64,000 nucleotides of DNA from Thermovibrio sp. GTDB lineage: Bacteria; Aquificota; Aquificia; Desulfurobacteriales; Desulfurobacteriaceae. The DNA lies in the NCBI GenBank assembly GCA_015490195.1, contig WFYG01000013.1, positions 1 to 64,000 on the forward strand, read 5' to 3'. The stretch's first letter is position 1. Each line of letters opens with the position of its first letter. The translations under genes were made by a program, and so were the position numbers. This document shows positions 40,163-48,688 of this stretch, piece after piece. The notes under the pieces were generated by a model. It saw nothing but the letters and a program-made list of their open reading frames with translations, had not been told where the DNA came from and ran no database searches.

Positions 40163-41641
40163 CTACCCTTTTTTCATGTCCATAAGACGGGATATAAAAA
40201 GGTTTTGCAGGGCAGTAATAATGTTGTTTGTAAGCCAGTAAAGAACCAAACCTGCAGGAAACTTAGCAAACATAAAGGTAAAGAGAACAGAAACCGCAAT
40301 AAAAATGTATCTCTGCTGAGGATTGGTTGTCGGAGTTAAAAACTGCTGGACAATCATAGAAATACCCATAAGCACAGGAAGAACATAGGTAGGATCAGGA
40401 CGGGAAAGGTCTGGAATCCAGAGGAAAGAGGCACCTTTCAGCTCAACCGCGTTGAGAAATATTTCGTAGAGGACGAAGAAAATGGGAATCTGGAGGAGCA
40501 TAGGAAGACAACCTGAAGCAGGGTTTACTCCCACCTCCCTGTAGAGCTTCATGGTCTCTTCCTGAAGTTTCTGAGGATCGTTTCCGTACTTCTTCTTAAT
40601 CTCCTCCAACCTTGGAGCAAGCTCCTGCATCTTCTTCATAGAGACGTAGCTTTTGTGCGCGAGGGGATGAAGGAGAATTCTCACCAGAATCGTAAAGACG
40701 ATGATTAGAAGCCCCCAGTTAGGGATAAACCTGTGGAGGAAGAGGAAGAGCTTCAGAACAGGTTTTGCGGCAAACCCAAAGATACCGAAATCTATGGCGG
40801 CCTCCATTCCCAGCTTCTCAAGCCTGTTGAGCTCCTTAGGTCCACCGTAGAAGGTGAAGGTATCAACAAGGTTCCTAACAACCGTGTGGTTGCCCGGAAG
40901 GAGCTCCACAACAGATGAGAAACCCTTACGCTTAACTGCCATAAGGAAGTACTTGTCCTCCTCTCCAGCCCAGAGGACGCGATTGAAGGATAAGTAGCTG
41001 GGAATGTCCTTTGGTTCAAGCCTTACAACCTTATCCTCCGTCTCAAGGACGGGACCTATGTGTCCCATTCTGGAAGTGTGTGCTTCGTTTATCTTGATAT
41101 CGGGACCTATAATCGTCTGAAGGTTTGCTCCTTTCAGTGAGGTTTTAACCTCTATCCTGTAGGAGTCGGGGAAGAAGGTAAAGGTCTTCACAAACTCCCT
41201 TCCGTCGGGGAGCTCCCCCCTCATAACGAGCTTTTCCGGTTTATCCTTAACTTCTAAGGAGGTTACAGAAGGCGTAAGTTTCAGGTTTACAAGCTGAGAA
41301 GAGAGGGGTTTACTGTCAGAAACCGTCATAAGGGGATAGATGCCGATAGACTTTGAAACAGGAGAGACGAGCTGCGCTTTGTACTTCTTAACAAACAGCT
41401 TTACCAGTTTACCGTTAACCGTTGATATCTCGGCGGTGTAAAGGGGGGTATCAACCTTTACAACCTCCCCTATCTCTTTAGAAGGGAGAAGGTCTTCATT
41501 CACGACAACCGTTTTTTCAGCTCCTCTCTCCTGAGCCTTCTCTTGGTGGTGGCTGAAGAAGAACTGAAATCCGAAGAAGACCAGAGCAGCCAGAATAACC
41601 GCCTGTATTATTGAACCTTTTGCATTTTGTTTGTCTGCCAT
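40163..41641 (-). CDS. yidC: Membrane protein insertase YidC
   Basis: 492 residues. N-terminal anchor (~11-29), a large periplasmic domain typical of Gram-negative YidC, then the five-helix insertase core with NWGLLIIVFTILVRILLHPL and GCLPMLLQIPIFFVLYEIF. The charged tail is very short, MDMKKG. Inserts and folds inner-membrane proteins with or without SecYEG. Located in the conserved rpmH-rnpA-yidD-yidC order. Confidence 0.96.
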   Translation of the reverse strand: MADKQNAKGSIIQAVILAALVFFGFQFFFSHHQEKAQERGAEKTVVVNEDLLPSKEIGEVVKVDTPLYTAEISTVNGKLVKLFVKKYKAQLVSPVSKSIGIYPLMTVSDSKPLSSQLVNLKLTPSVTSLEVKDKPEKLVMRGELPDGREFVKTFTFFPDSYRIEVKTSLKGANLQTIIGPDIKINEAHTSRMGHIGPVLETEDKVVRLEPKDIPSYLSFNRVLWAGEEDKYFLMAVKRKGFSSVVELLPGNHTVVRNLVDTFTFYGGPKELNRLEKLGMEAAIDFGIFGFAAKPVLKLFLFLHRFIPNWGLLIIVFTILVRILLHPLAHKSYVSMKKMQELAPRLEEIKKKYGNDPQKLQEETMKLYREVGVNPASGCLPMLLQIPIFFVLYEIFLNAVELKGASFLWIPDLSRPDPTYVLPVLMGISMIVQQFLTPTTNPQQRYIFIAVSVLFTFMFAKFPAGLVLYWLTNNIITALQNLFISRLMDMKKG

Positions 41642-41651
41642 ATCTCTCTCC

Positions 41652-41861
41652 TTACGGGTAGTCTACTCCACCCCTTGAAAAGGGATTACACCTTAAAACT
41701 CTCCAGAAAGATTTTAAAAGCCCCTTCCAAACGCCGTACTTCTCAACAGCCATAATTGTGTAGTTTGAGCAGGTAGGGTAGTACCTACAACTACCCGGCG
41801 TAAGAGGGGAGATAAACTTCTGGTAGAACTTGACGCAGAGTACAACAAACTCTTTTAGCAA
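41652..41861 (-). CDS. yidD: Membrane protein insertion efficiency factor YidD
   Basis: 69 residues with the family signature SPLTPGSCRYYPTCSNY (Cys25, Cys31) and RCNPFSRGG. Peripheral membrane protein that aids YidC-dependent insertion. TTG 41861 has GGAGGGG upstream and directly follows the rnpA stop. Confidence 0.95.
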   Translation of the reverse strand: MLKEFVVLCVKFYQKFISPLTPGSCRYYPTCSNYTIMAVEKYGVWKGLLKSFWRVLRCNPFSRGGVDYP

Positions 41862-42227
41862 CTACCCCTCCTTCAGTATGCCGGCCTTCTCGGCCAGCTT
41901 TAGAAAATCTCTCTCTACGTCCTGATACTTCTTCCCAAGTATCCCCTTTCTGGCAATAAAAACTATGTCAACAGGCTTGAGTTTGTATTTATTCAGCCTG
42001 AAAACTTCCCTCATAAGCCTCTTAGCCCTGTTTCTGTCAACAGCTCGCTTTGAGATCTTCTTTGAAGCTATAAAACCTGCTCTGGGGTAACCTAAGTCGT
42101 TTTGAAAAAAATAAAAAGCCACGGTAGAACCGCCAAGGCTCTTCCCGTGGGCGAAAACTTTCTCAAACTCACGCTGTTTCTTTAACCTCTCATGAGGCCT
42201 GAAGGTGAACTTTACCTTCTCTTCCAC
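41862..42227 (-). CDS. rnpA: Ribonuclease P protein component
   Basis: 121 residues with the RNR motif region [16 protein letters not shown] and the earlier [13 protein letters not shown]. It assists the catalytic RNA in tRNA 5' maturation. GTG 42227 overlaps the rpmH stop by 16 bases; overlapping rpmH/rnpA is best known from Thermus. Confidence 0.94.
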   Translation of the reverse strand: MEEKVKFTFRPHERLKKQREFEKVFAHGKSLGGSTVAFYFFQNDLGYPRAGFIASKKISKRAVDRNRAKRLMREVFRLNKYKLKPVDIVFIARKGILGKKYQDVERDFLKLAEKAGILKEG

Positions 42228-42373
42228 TCGTCACTTACCGTAAGCTTCCAGCGCCCCTTTTTCCTGCGCCTCCTGAGTATCTCTCTACCGCTCTTGCTCT
42301 TCATACGGGCTCTAAAGCCGTGAACTCTTTTACCGTGAAGCCTACTTGGCTGGTAGGTTCTCTTCGTTGACAA
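42212..42373 (-). CDS. rpmH: 50S ribosomal protein L34, TTG start
   Basis: A 53-residue frame with the full L34 sequence: STKRTYQPS at the N-terminus, HGFRARM in the middle and the end [11 protein letters not shown] plus a five-residue tail. The start is TTG 42373, with GGAGGTG upstream at a normal spacing; no ATG is available at that end. It overlaps rnpA by 16 bases and is headed by a near-perfect promoter. Confidence 0.95.
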   Translation of the reverse strand: MSTKRTYQPSRLHGKRVHGFRARMKSKSGREILRRRRKKGRWKLTVSDEWKRR

Positions 42374-42409
42374 TTTTCACCTCCAGAGAGGGAAGAATTT
42401 GATAGGGGA

Positions 42410-42437
42410 ATTATAGGCGAAGGCAGCTATTTGTCAA
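42410..42437 (-). promoter_or_regulatory. Strong promoter of the rpmH-rnpA-yidD-yidC operon
   Basis: On the minus strand a full TTGACA (42437-42432) and TATAAT (42415-42410) are 16 bases apart. The -35 box lies inside the last codons of the upstream kinase gene, so the two genes overlap functionally. The rpmH start is 36 bases downstream. Confidence 0.85.
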
Positions 42438-43104
42438 AGAGTGAAAGGATTTTAGGAAAGGCTTTGCCTCTTTTCTCCTTGTAAAGGGTGAGAAGTGAAC
42501 GGAGAACCCCTTCATCAATCTGAAGTTCCTTAAGGAGCTCCCCCCTCCTAAGCAGGTGGTAGCCTGCAAACTGGAGCAAATTCCTCGGGTTCTCTTTAAA
42601 CTTTGCACTCTCAAAGTCTATAACTCTGGTTCTCTCTCCGTTGTAGATGAGGTGCTTCTCCCCCTTAATCTCTGAGTGTTCAACGCCACAAGTGTCAAGG
42701 AGGTAGCAGCTTTCAAGAGCAGAGACAACGGCTTTCTTTCCGTAAACCCGAAGTGCTTCAGTAAAAGGTAACCCCTCTATCCACTCCATAACGAGAAACT
42801 CGGGAGTGCAGATGTAAGCCTTCGGAGCAGGGTTTCTCTCTCCCAGACACTCCTCAAGGTACCTTAGAACAGAGCACTCCTTTTTGATTATTCCCTTTTT
42901 ACCTGCGTCCGACCTGGGAAGTTTCACCGCAACGCTCTTTCCTGAGAGCTCCCCCCTGAAAACAACTCCCCTGTAACCTTTTGAAACGAAAGAGAGGTTC
43001 TCAACGCCGTAAGAGGAGAGGAGTTTAAATCGCCTCTCTCCCTCTTTAAGGTCTCCACGGGGGTAGTCAAGGAGTTTAAACAGCTGAGAACTCGGGGATT
43101 CCAT
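42427..43104 (-). CDS. Small protein-kinase-like protein (COG2112/archaeal type)
   Basis: 225 residues. The kinase N-lobe has GYRGVVF and VAVKLPRSDAG (lysine); the hinge is FLVMEWIEG; the catalytic segment reads VEHSEIKGEKHLIY in place of HxDxxxxN, and the metal loop is IDFESAKF in place of DFG. This pattern fits the small archaeal-type predicted Ser/Thr kinases or related lipopolysaccharide kinases (RIO/Kdo-kinase-like). It ends the rpoN operon and its 3' end contains the rpmH -35 box. Confidence 0.78.
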   Translation of the reverse strand: MESPSSQLFKLLDYPRGDLKEGERRFKLLSSYGVENLSFVSKGYRGVVFRGELSGKSVAVKLPRSDAGKKGIIKKECSVLRYLEECLGERNPAPKAYICTPEFLVMEWIEGLPFTEALRVYGKKAVVSALESCYLLDTCGVEHSEIKGEKHLIYNGERTRVIDFESAKFKENPRNLLQFAGYHLLRRGELLKELQIDEGVLRSLLTLYKEKRGKAFPKILSLFDK

Positions 43105-43696
43105 ACTCCCTCTTCAGGCACTCCCTTAAGAGAGCTCTCTCTGTCAACCTGCAGATTTTACTGCTCCAGTAGACCGAGTAGGGTTCAATCTTCTTTCTGG
43201 CTTTTTCTCTACACTCTTTTACCTTCGGGGAATTCTTCTCAACAACGGCGTAGAACTCGTCTTCTATTTCTCTAAGAGCCTTTTCTATTTCAAGGAGGTT
43301 GGGGTAGTTCCTGAGGGAGAGTATCTTCTCGGCAACAGAGAGGTCTTTCACCTGAAGCTCTAAAAGAACAGATTTAACGATTTTATAGAGTTTCTCAAGG
43401 CGGTTGTAGGGGAGGGACTCCTTTGAAAAACTCCTTCTGGCCTCCTCTGCTTCCTGCCTGCATTCTCTGAAGAACCAGCGCTTAACTATCTCTCTTATGT
43501 CCCTGAAAGTAAACCGCTCAGGAACCCTTTCTTCAGATATGGCCATGAGAACGTAGTGGGGTTCTATTCCAAGGTTGTACCACTCCCTTATTACAGGAAT
43601 ATCGTCCTGTCCTCTGAAAGTGAAGTGCTCGTACCTGTCCCTTATACAGTCAACAACTTCCTGAGCGTACTCTTCTAAACTCTTGATCTCATCCAT
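43076..43696 (-). CDS. Unknown protein between glnE and a kinase gene
   Basis: 206 residues, ATG 43696. The first ~80 contain DDIPVIREWYNLGIEPHYVL, similar to a short N-terminal domain I recall in uncharacterised delta-proteobacterial proteins. The rest is helical and charged, with several Cys (C77, C164 and C183). It overlaps glnE by 22 bases and the kinase by 29, so it is coupled to both. Function unknown. Confidence 0.75.
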   Translation of the reverse strand: MDEIKSLEEYAQEVVDCIRDRYEHFTFRGQDDIPVIREWYNLGIEPHYVLMAISEERVPERFTFRDIREIVKRWFFRECRQEAEEARRSFSKESLPYNRLEKLYKIVKSVLLELQVKDLSVAEKILSLRNYPNLLEIEKALREIEDEFYAVVEKNSPKVKECREKARKKIEPYSVYWSSKICRLTERALLRECLKREYGIPEFSAV

Positions 43697-46332
43697 TCTG
43701 CAAACTCCGTGTAGAAGGAGCGAACTTCCTCTTTTAACTTCCCTATTCTATCAGCAGAAGTTATAGGGGAGCCGAAAAGCCTTACCTCAGTTTCAACTTT
43801 TCGGAGCTCCCTGTAGAGGGTTACCCCCTTCTCAAACCGTTTCTCCTCCTCTGCCAGTGCTTTCAGCGACTCAAGGGTGTTCCTCAGCCACCTCTGAGAG
43901 TAAAGCTGGTAAGTGTAGGAGACAAACTCAAGGTCAACAACCCCACCGACTCCGTACTTTAAAGGCTCTTTCCGCCCCAGTTCCCTCTCCAGCCTCTCCC
44001 TCATTGAGAGTATTCCCTGAAGGGTTTCTGAGTCTAAAGGGGTGCCAAAGAGGAACTCCCTTACAGCCGTTTCTATCTCTTCTTTCAGGTCTCCGTAGAG
44101 GAAGCGGAAACGGGTAAAGGCAAGTCTCTCCCACAGTCGTGCTGTCTCCTTTAGGTAGCCTTTAAAGTAACCGGCAGTAAAGACCAGCTCTCCCTTCTCT
44201 CCAAAAGGGCGAAGGCGGGTGTCAACTTCGTATCCTAAAGCTTCCAGCCTCTCTATCAGTTTAACGGCCAGCTCAGTATTTTTAAGCTCAGGAGAAGGAG
44301 CGATAAAGAGGAGGTCTAAGTCTGAACCTACGTTCATCTCCCTACTCCCGTGTTTCCCCAGAGAGGCGAGGGAGAAGGAGGGTGAGAGCTCCTTGTAAAC
44401 TTCCCCTAAAACGCCGTCGCAGACAGAGGTCATCTCAGAGAGGAACTCCTCAACTTCAGTCCGTCCGAGCCTCCGCCTCAGAAGCGCTATAACTTCAAGA
44501 ACGTTCTTTGTTAAAGGGAGGTTTTTCAGCTCGTTAAAGAGCTCGCAGAAGACCTTCTCAGAAACCCCTCCCTCTATCAGGTCGGGACGGAATATGTGGT
44601 CAAGGAGCTCCGGCGTTTCCCTGAACCGTTTAACAAAGAATTCCCTGGTTGAGAGGAGGTAGAGAAGCAGCCTGACAATGTTCTCGTGAGAAAGGTAGGA
44701 GAAGAAGAAGAGTTTCCCCTCTTCACTCTCAAGGAAGAGGGTCAGGTTCTTAAGTGCCGTCAGGGGAGAAGGGGTAGTAAGGAGAAGGTGGAGGAAACGG
44801 TCTCCAAAGGTGTCAAGCCGGCTCCTTTCCTCAGGAAGGAGGCTCCTTAGTGAAAGAAGAACGTCAATAAAGCGTTTAACCTCTTCCGTCTCTTTAAATC
44901 CTATTCTCTCAAGCTCTTCAACTGTAAAGGAGGAGAGAGTTCTCCTATCTCCCGTGGGGAAAAACCTGTTGAAGTGGCGGTTTACCCTCTCCATAACCTG
45001 GCGGAGCTCTTTAAGGAACTCCTCTCTACCGGAAAAACCCATCTTCTTTGCAAGCTCAAGGGCTTCCTCACTTTCAGGGTGGAAGGTTTGGGTCTGACGG
45101 AACTCCGTTATTTGGAGCATGTGTTCACACCGCCTCAAAAAAAGGTAGGAATCTCGGAGCTCCTCAAACTCCTCCCTGTTGAGGAATCCCCACCGGAAGA
45201 GGCGCCTCAGGGCTACAAGTGTGTTCCTTGACCTTATGTAGGGAAACTTACCTCCGTAGATGAGCTGGAAAGCCTGAACAATAAACTCTATCTCCCTTAT
45301 GCCGCCAAGTCCCAACTTCAGGTCTATCTTATCTCCCTTCTTCCTCATCTTGGCCTTAATCATCTCTTTAAGCCTTAAGACCTCTTCAATCAGTGAGATG
45401 TCAACGTACTTCCTGAAGACAAAAGCTCTGGCAAGCTTTAAAAACTCAATCCCCGTTCCCGTTAAGTCTCCGGCAGACGGACGGGCTTTTAAGAGAGCAA
45501 ACCTCTCCCACGGACGGGCAACGGCAGTATAGTACTGTTCAAGGGCTTCTATGTCGTTAACTAGGGGGCCCATAGTTCCGTTAGGCCTCAAACGGGTATC
45601 TACGGGGCAGCAGATACCTTCAGAGGTTCTGGCGGTAAGGAACTCCGTTATCTCTTTTGCAAGGAGAGTAAAGAAGTCGTGGTTGTGGAGTACTCCGTAA
45701 CTCCCTCCGGAGGTTTTACCGTAACGGCTTCCGTAAACGTAAATCAGGTCTATGTCCGAGGCGTAGTTGAGCTCAAAACCTCCGGCCTTCCCCATGTCAA
45801 CGACAACAAAAGTAGAGGTAGGCTCTCCGTACCGTTTGATCAGCTGGGAGTAGGCAAAACGGTAGGCGGCCTTAATACAGGCGTCGTGAACCAGGGTCAC
45901 GTCTCTTACCAGCTCCTGAAACGGGGCAAGATTCAGCAGGTCTCTGAGAACCACCCTTGCCATGTGAAGGTGCTTGAAGGTGCGAACTTCGTCCATAAAG
46001 GCTCTCCTCTCTGTAGAGGAGAACTCAAGTTCAAACTCAGCAGGGAGAAACTTCTTCCTGTAGATATTCTGAAGTTTGGGAAGGAGCTCTGTGTGCCTTA
46101 CGAAGAAGTCGGCAAGGAAGCGAGAAGAGGAAAAGAGCTCAACAAGGTGGTAGAGAAAGTCTCTGTCAAATTCTTCCGGGATTTCTCCGTTAAGTGCGGC
46201 ATGGAGTTTCTCAAGGTAGATGAGAGCTCTCCTAGGGTTTGGAAGTTTCTCTGAGTTCTCTTCAACGTAGGAGAGGAGCTCCCTCCACTTTCCCGAAAAC
46301 TCTGCCTTCAGTTTCTCAACCAGGTATTTCAC
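43675..46332 (-). CDS. glnE: Glutamine synthetase adenylyltransferase/deadenylase
   Basis: 885 residues with two nucleotidyltransferase halves: GGFELNYASDIDLIYVYG (~residue 184-201) and GSREMNVGSDLDLLFIA (~680-696). Both keep their SDxDL aspartates, so adenylylation and deadenylylation of glutamine synthetase are expected. Linkers include LGLGGIREIEFIVQ and YGVGGVVDLEFVSY. GTG 46332 overlaps a tiny membrane-protein gene by 4 bases. The neighbouring rpoN suggests a nitrogen-control unit. Confidence 0.93.
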   Translation of the reverse strand: MKYLVEKLKAEFSGKWRELLSYVEENSEKLPNPRRALIYLEKLHAALNGEIPEEFDRDFLYHLVELFSSSRFLADFFVRHTELLPKLQNIYRKKFLPAEFELEFSSTERRAFMDEVRTFKHLHMARVVLRDLLNLAPFQELVRDVTLVHDACIKAAYRFAYSQLIKRYGEPTSTFVVVDMGKAGGFELNYASDIDLIYVYGSRYGKTSGGSYGVLHNHDFFTLLAKEITEFLTARTSEGICCPVDTRLRPNGTMGPLVNDIEALEQYYTAVARPWERFALLKARPSAGDLTGTGIEFLKLARAFVFRKYVDISLIEEVLRLKEMIKAKMRKKGDKIDLKLGLGGIREIEFIVQAFQLIYGGKFPYIRSRNTLVALRRLFRWGFLNREEFEELRDSYLFLRRCEHMLQITEFRQTQTFHPESEEALELAKKMGFSGREEFLKELRQVMERVNRHFNRFFPTGDRRTLSSFTVEELERIGFKETEEVKRFIDVLLSLRSLLPEERSRLDTFGDRFLHLLLTTPSPLTALKNLTLFLESEEGKLFFFSYLSHENIVRLLLYLLSTREFFVKRFRETPELLDHIFRPDLIEGGVSEKVFCELFNELKNLPLTKNVLEVIALLRRRLGRTEVEEFLSEMTSVCDGVLGEVYKELSPSFSLASLGKHGSREMNVGSDLDLLFIAPSPELKNTELAVKLIERLEALGYEVDTRLRPFGEKGELVFTAGYFKGYLKETARLWERLAFTRFRFLYGDLKEEIETAVREFLFGTPLDSETLQGILSMRERLERELGRKEPLKYGVGGVVDLEFVSYTYQLYSQRWLRNTLESLKALAEEEKRFEKGVTLYRELRKVETEVRLFGSPITSADRIGKLKEEVRSFYTEFAEWMRSRV

Positions 46333-46490
46333 GCTTTCCTCAATCTTCCTGTAACTTTATAGAAATAAAAGATTAGGTAAACTGTAAGTATGAATATAAA
46401 TAAGAATCTCATAAATTGAACTGTTCTTTGAAGAATTTTGTAACTTCTTGTACCTATCAATTCCATCTTATCTGGAGTTTCCACTTTCAC
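46329..46490 (-). CDS. Very small membrane protein between rpoN and glnE
   Basis: 53 residues starting GTG 46490. Both ends overlap neighbours by GTGA: its GTG overlaps the rpoN stop, and its TGA overlaps the glnE GTG. This arrangement strongly suggests a real translated gene. One hydrophobic segment (FMRFLFIFILTVYLIFYFY, ~26-44) is flanked by basic residues; the N-terminal ~25 residues are soluble. Codons are A/T-rich. No known family; it could be an accessory membrane peptide. Confidence 0.65.
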   Translation of the reverse strand: MKVETPDKMELIGTRSYKILQRTVQFMRFLFIFILTVYLIFYFYKVTGRLRKA

Positions 46491-47770
46491 CTTACCCTCC
46501 TCTTAAAAGCTCCCGGAATCCCCATTTCCTCCCTGTACTTTGCAACAGTTCTCCTGGCCACCTTAAACCCTCTCTCTTTTAAGAGCTGGGCTATTTTACT
46601 GTCGCTGTAAGGTTTTCTCTTATCCTCAGACTCTATTATTTCCCTTATCGCCTCCTTAAGGCTCTTCTGGGAGCTCTCCGATGCGCCCTTAAAGAAGAAC
46701 TTTGACGGGTAAACCCCGAAAGGGGTTTCTATAAACTTATCTTTCAAAGCTCTGCTAACTGTTGACTCGTGAAGTGAAAGGGCAGAGGCTATCTCTGAAA
46801 GGGTAACGGTTTTGAGGGTTTTACCGTCCTTTAAAAACTCCTTCTGCCTCTTAAAGAGCTCCCTTAAAACCTTTTCTAGGGTTTCCCTTCGCTGGTCTAC
46901 GGCTTTTTTAAGCCAGAGAGCTCTCTGGTACTTCTCTTTTATAAACTTTTTGAGCTCCTCCCGGGAAGCATGTTTCAGGTAGTAGCTGTTAATCCGGAAG
47001 TTCAGCCAGGAGGGCTGAACAACTTCAACCCTCACCTCGCCGTTCTCAAGCCACACCCTCGCGTCCGGTTTTACCGGAACGCTAAAATCCCCGTCCTCGC
47101 CGGGGCGGGTGTCGCACCTTCTGAGGTAGGAAAGGAGCTCCTCAAACTCGCGGTCTGTAAGGCCGGCCTTGGCCTTAAAAGTTGAAGGTGAAGAGATGTA
47201 GCCAAGGTAAGAAAGGGACTCTATCAGTTTAGGAGGAGCTCCCATCTCCTCAAGCTGAACCTGAAGAGCCTCAGAGAGAGAATGGGAACCGCACCCTACA
47301 GGAGAGAGCCTCTTAAAACGCTCCCTCACCCTCTCAACCGTTTCAACGGGAACACCTAAAGAGGAGGCAATTTCCTCGTCTGAAGCCGACAAGAAACCGT
47401 TTCTGTCAAGGTTTTCAAGAATGTAGAGAGCAACTTCCCTCTCCACACCGTCAAACTCTGCCTCAATCTGACTTTTAAGCCTGTCGTAAACGGTGTCGCG
47501 AGAAGGAGGATTAAACTCCTCCGTCTCTTCAGGCAGAAAGAGGTTTCCTCCCTCAAAAACAAAGTCAAAGCTCTCCTCCTCTTGAGGGGAGCTTACAGAG
47601 GGGAGCTCTGCCTCTTCTCTCTCTATAAGGGGATTTGTCTCAACCTCGTTCCTCAGAAACTCTTCAAGGGAAACAACAGGAAGCTGAAGTAGCTGAAGAC
47701 TCAAAACGACATTTGGAGTCAGCTTTAACTGCTGACTTAAAACAAGGTCTAAACCAAACTGCTGCCTCAA
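46487..47770 (-). CDS. rpoN: RNA polymerase sigma-54 factor
   Basis: 427 residues. Region I is Q-rich and leucine-rich (SQQLKLTPNVVLSLQLLQLP), the core-binding region follows, and the RpoN box is ARRTVAKYRE near the C-terminus; HESTVSRALKDKFI is the upstream HTH. It directs transcription from -24/-12 promoters with enhancer-binding activators. TTG 47770 has GGGGAGAG upstream. It heads an operon including glnE. Confidence 0.96.
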   Translation of the reverse strand: MRQQFGLDLVLSQQLKLTPNVVLSLQLLQLPVVSLEEFLRNEVETNPLIEREEAELPSVSSPQEEESFDFVFEGGNLFLPEETEEFNPPSRDTVYDRLKSQIEAEFDGVEREVALYILENLDRNGFLSASDEEIASSLGVPVETVERVRERFKRLSPVGCGSHSLSEALQVQLEEMGAPPKLIESLSYLGYISSPSTFKAKAGLTDREFEELLSYLRRCDTRPGEDGDFSVPVKPDARVWLENGEVRVEVVQPSWLNFRINSYYLKHASREELKKFIKEKYQRALWLKKAVDQRRETLEKVLRELFKRQKEFLKDGKTLKTVTLSEIASALSLHESTVSRALKDKFIETPFGVYPSKFFFKGASESSQKSLKEAIREIIESEDKRKPYSDSKIAQLLKERGFKVARRTVAKYREEMGIPGAFKRRVR

Positions 47771-47784
47771 AACTCTCCCCGTAG

Positions 47785-47790
47785 TAAAAT
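47785..47790 (+). promoter_or_regulatory. Possible -10 box for a near-leaderless M48 transcript
   Basis: TAAAAT lies only 10 bases before the M48 protease ATG, in a 30-base divergent spacer with rpoN. No SD is present before that ATG. If active, the transcript would be nearly leaderless. No good -35 is seen. Confidence 0.3.
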
Positions 47791-47800
47791 TAATTCCACC

Positions 47801-48688
47801 ATGAAGAGAATATATGTCCTGTCGCTACTTCTCGTTCTGGCACTGTTTACTTTTGCCTGTGGTGTTGTAAGAACCTCTCCTTTTGGAGAAAAAGCACTAA
47901 TCCTAATACCTACCTCTGAAGAGGTAGCCTTAGGAAGAGAAGCAGCCCGACAGATAGAAAGCCATTCAAAAATGTGTAAAGACCCGGTAATAAACAGCTA
48001 CGTTAACTGGGTGGGACAGAGAATCGCCGCCGTTTCTGGAAGGTACGATATAACTTACCACTACAAAGTGATTGTAAGCCCTGAACTCAACGCCTTCTCT
48101 CTACCGGGAGGGTGGGTTTACGTATATACAGGCCTTTTAAAACACCTTAAAAATGAAGCCGACCTCGCCTTTGTTTTAGGCCACGAAACAGGGCACATAG
48201 TAGGAAGACACGCAATAAGAAGGCTCCAGCTCATATACGGAATAAACTTCCTTCTCTCCCTCACCCTCGGAGGGAAAAATCTGTCTCAGGCAGAGCTTGA
48301 AGTTATCAAAGTTCTATATCAGATAGTTATAGCGGGCTACAGTAGAAAAGAAGAAATGGAAGCTGACGAGATGGGAGCCTACTTCACAGGTAAAGCAGGC
48401 TGGAACCCGGTTGCTTCAATTGAAACTTTAGAAATATTGGATAAGCTATTGAAATTTAAACCCTCGGGCGTTACAGAACTCTTTATGGATCACCCGACAA
48501 ACAAGAAAAGAATAGAGAACCTGAACAGGTGGATCAGAACGTTCCCAAGAAAGTGGCTTGAAAACCCGTTTAACGAAGAAAGGTATAGAGAAAAAGTCCT
48601 CAGGAGGCTAAATGGACATTTTGAAAGAGGGAAAGCGGGTAATAGAAGAGGAAGCAGAAGCATTAAAACGGCTTGCAGAAAAGCTTGA
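47801..48688 (+). CDS. M48-family metalloprotease lipoprotein (BepA/LoiP-like)
   Basis: 295 residues with a lipoprotein signal ending at Cys20 (FTFAC). The zinc site is H128-E-T-G-H132, and the third ligand is likely in EEMEADEMG (~184-192). Such proteins work on outer-membrane protein quality control in the periplasm. There is no SD before ATG 47801. The last ~25 residues (after residue 270) overlap kdsD by 77 bases and are highly basic, unlike the rest; they may be a read-through extension. Confidence 0.88.
   Translation: MKRIYVLSLLLVLALFTFACGVVRTSPFGEKALILIPTSEEVALGREAARQIESHSKMCKDPVINSYVNWVGQRIAAVSGRYDITYHYKVIVSPELNAFSLPGGWVYVYTGLLKHLKNEADLAFVLGHETGHIVGRHAIRRLQLIYGINFLLSLTLGGKNLSQAELEVIKVLYQIVIAGYSRKEEMEADEMGAYFTGKAGWNPVASIETLEILDKLLKFKPSGVTELFMDHPTNKKRIENLNRWIRTFPRKWLENPFNEERYREKVLRRLNGHFERGKAGNRRGSRSIKTACRKA

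Noticed and set aside
40733-40918. Plus-strand frame inside yidC
   Set aside because: Antisense to a conserved gene; no supporting signals.
45679-46254. Plus-strand 191-codon frame opposite glnE
   Set aside because: It is a mirror of a conserved gene with full GlnE motifs; no SD and no recognisable domain.
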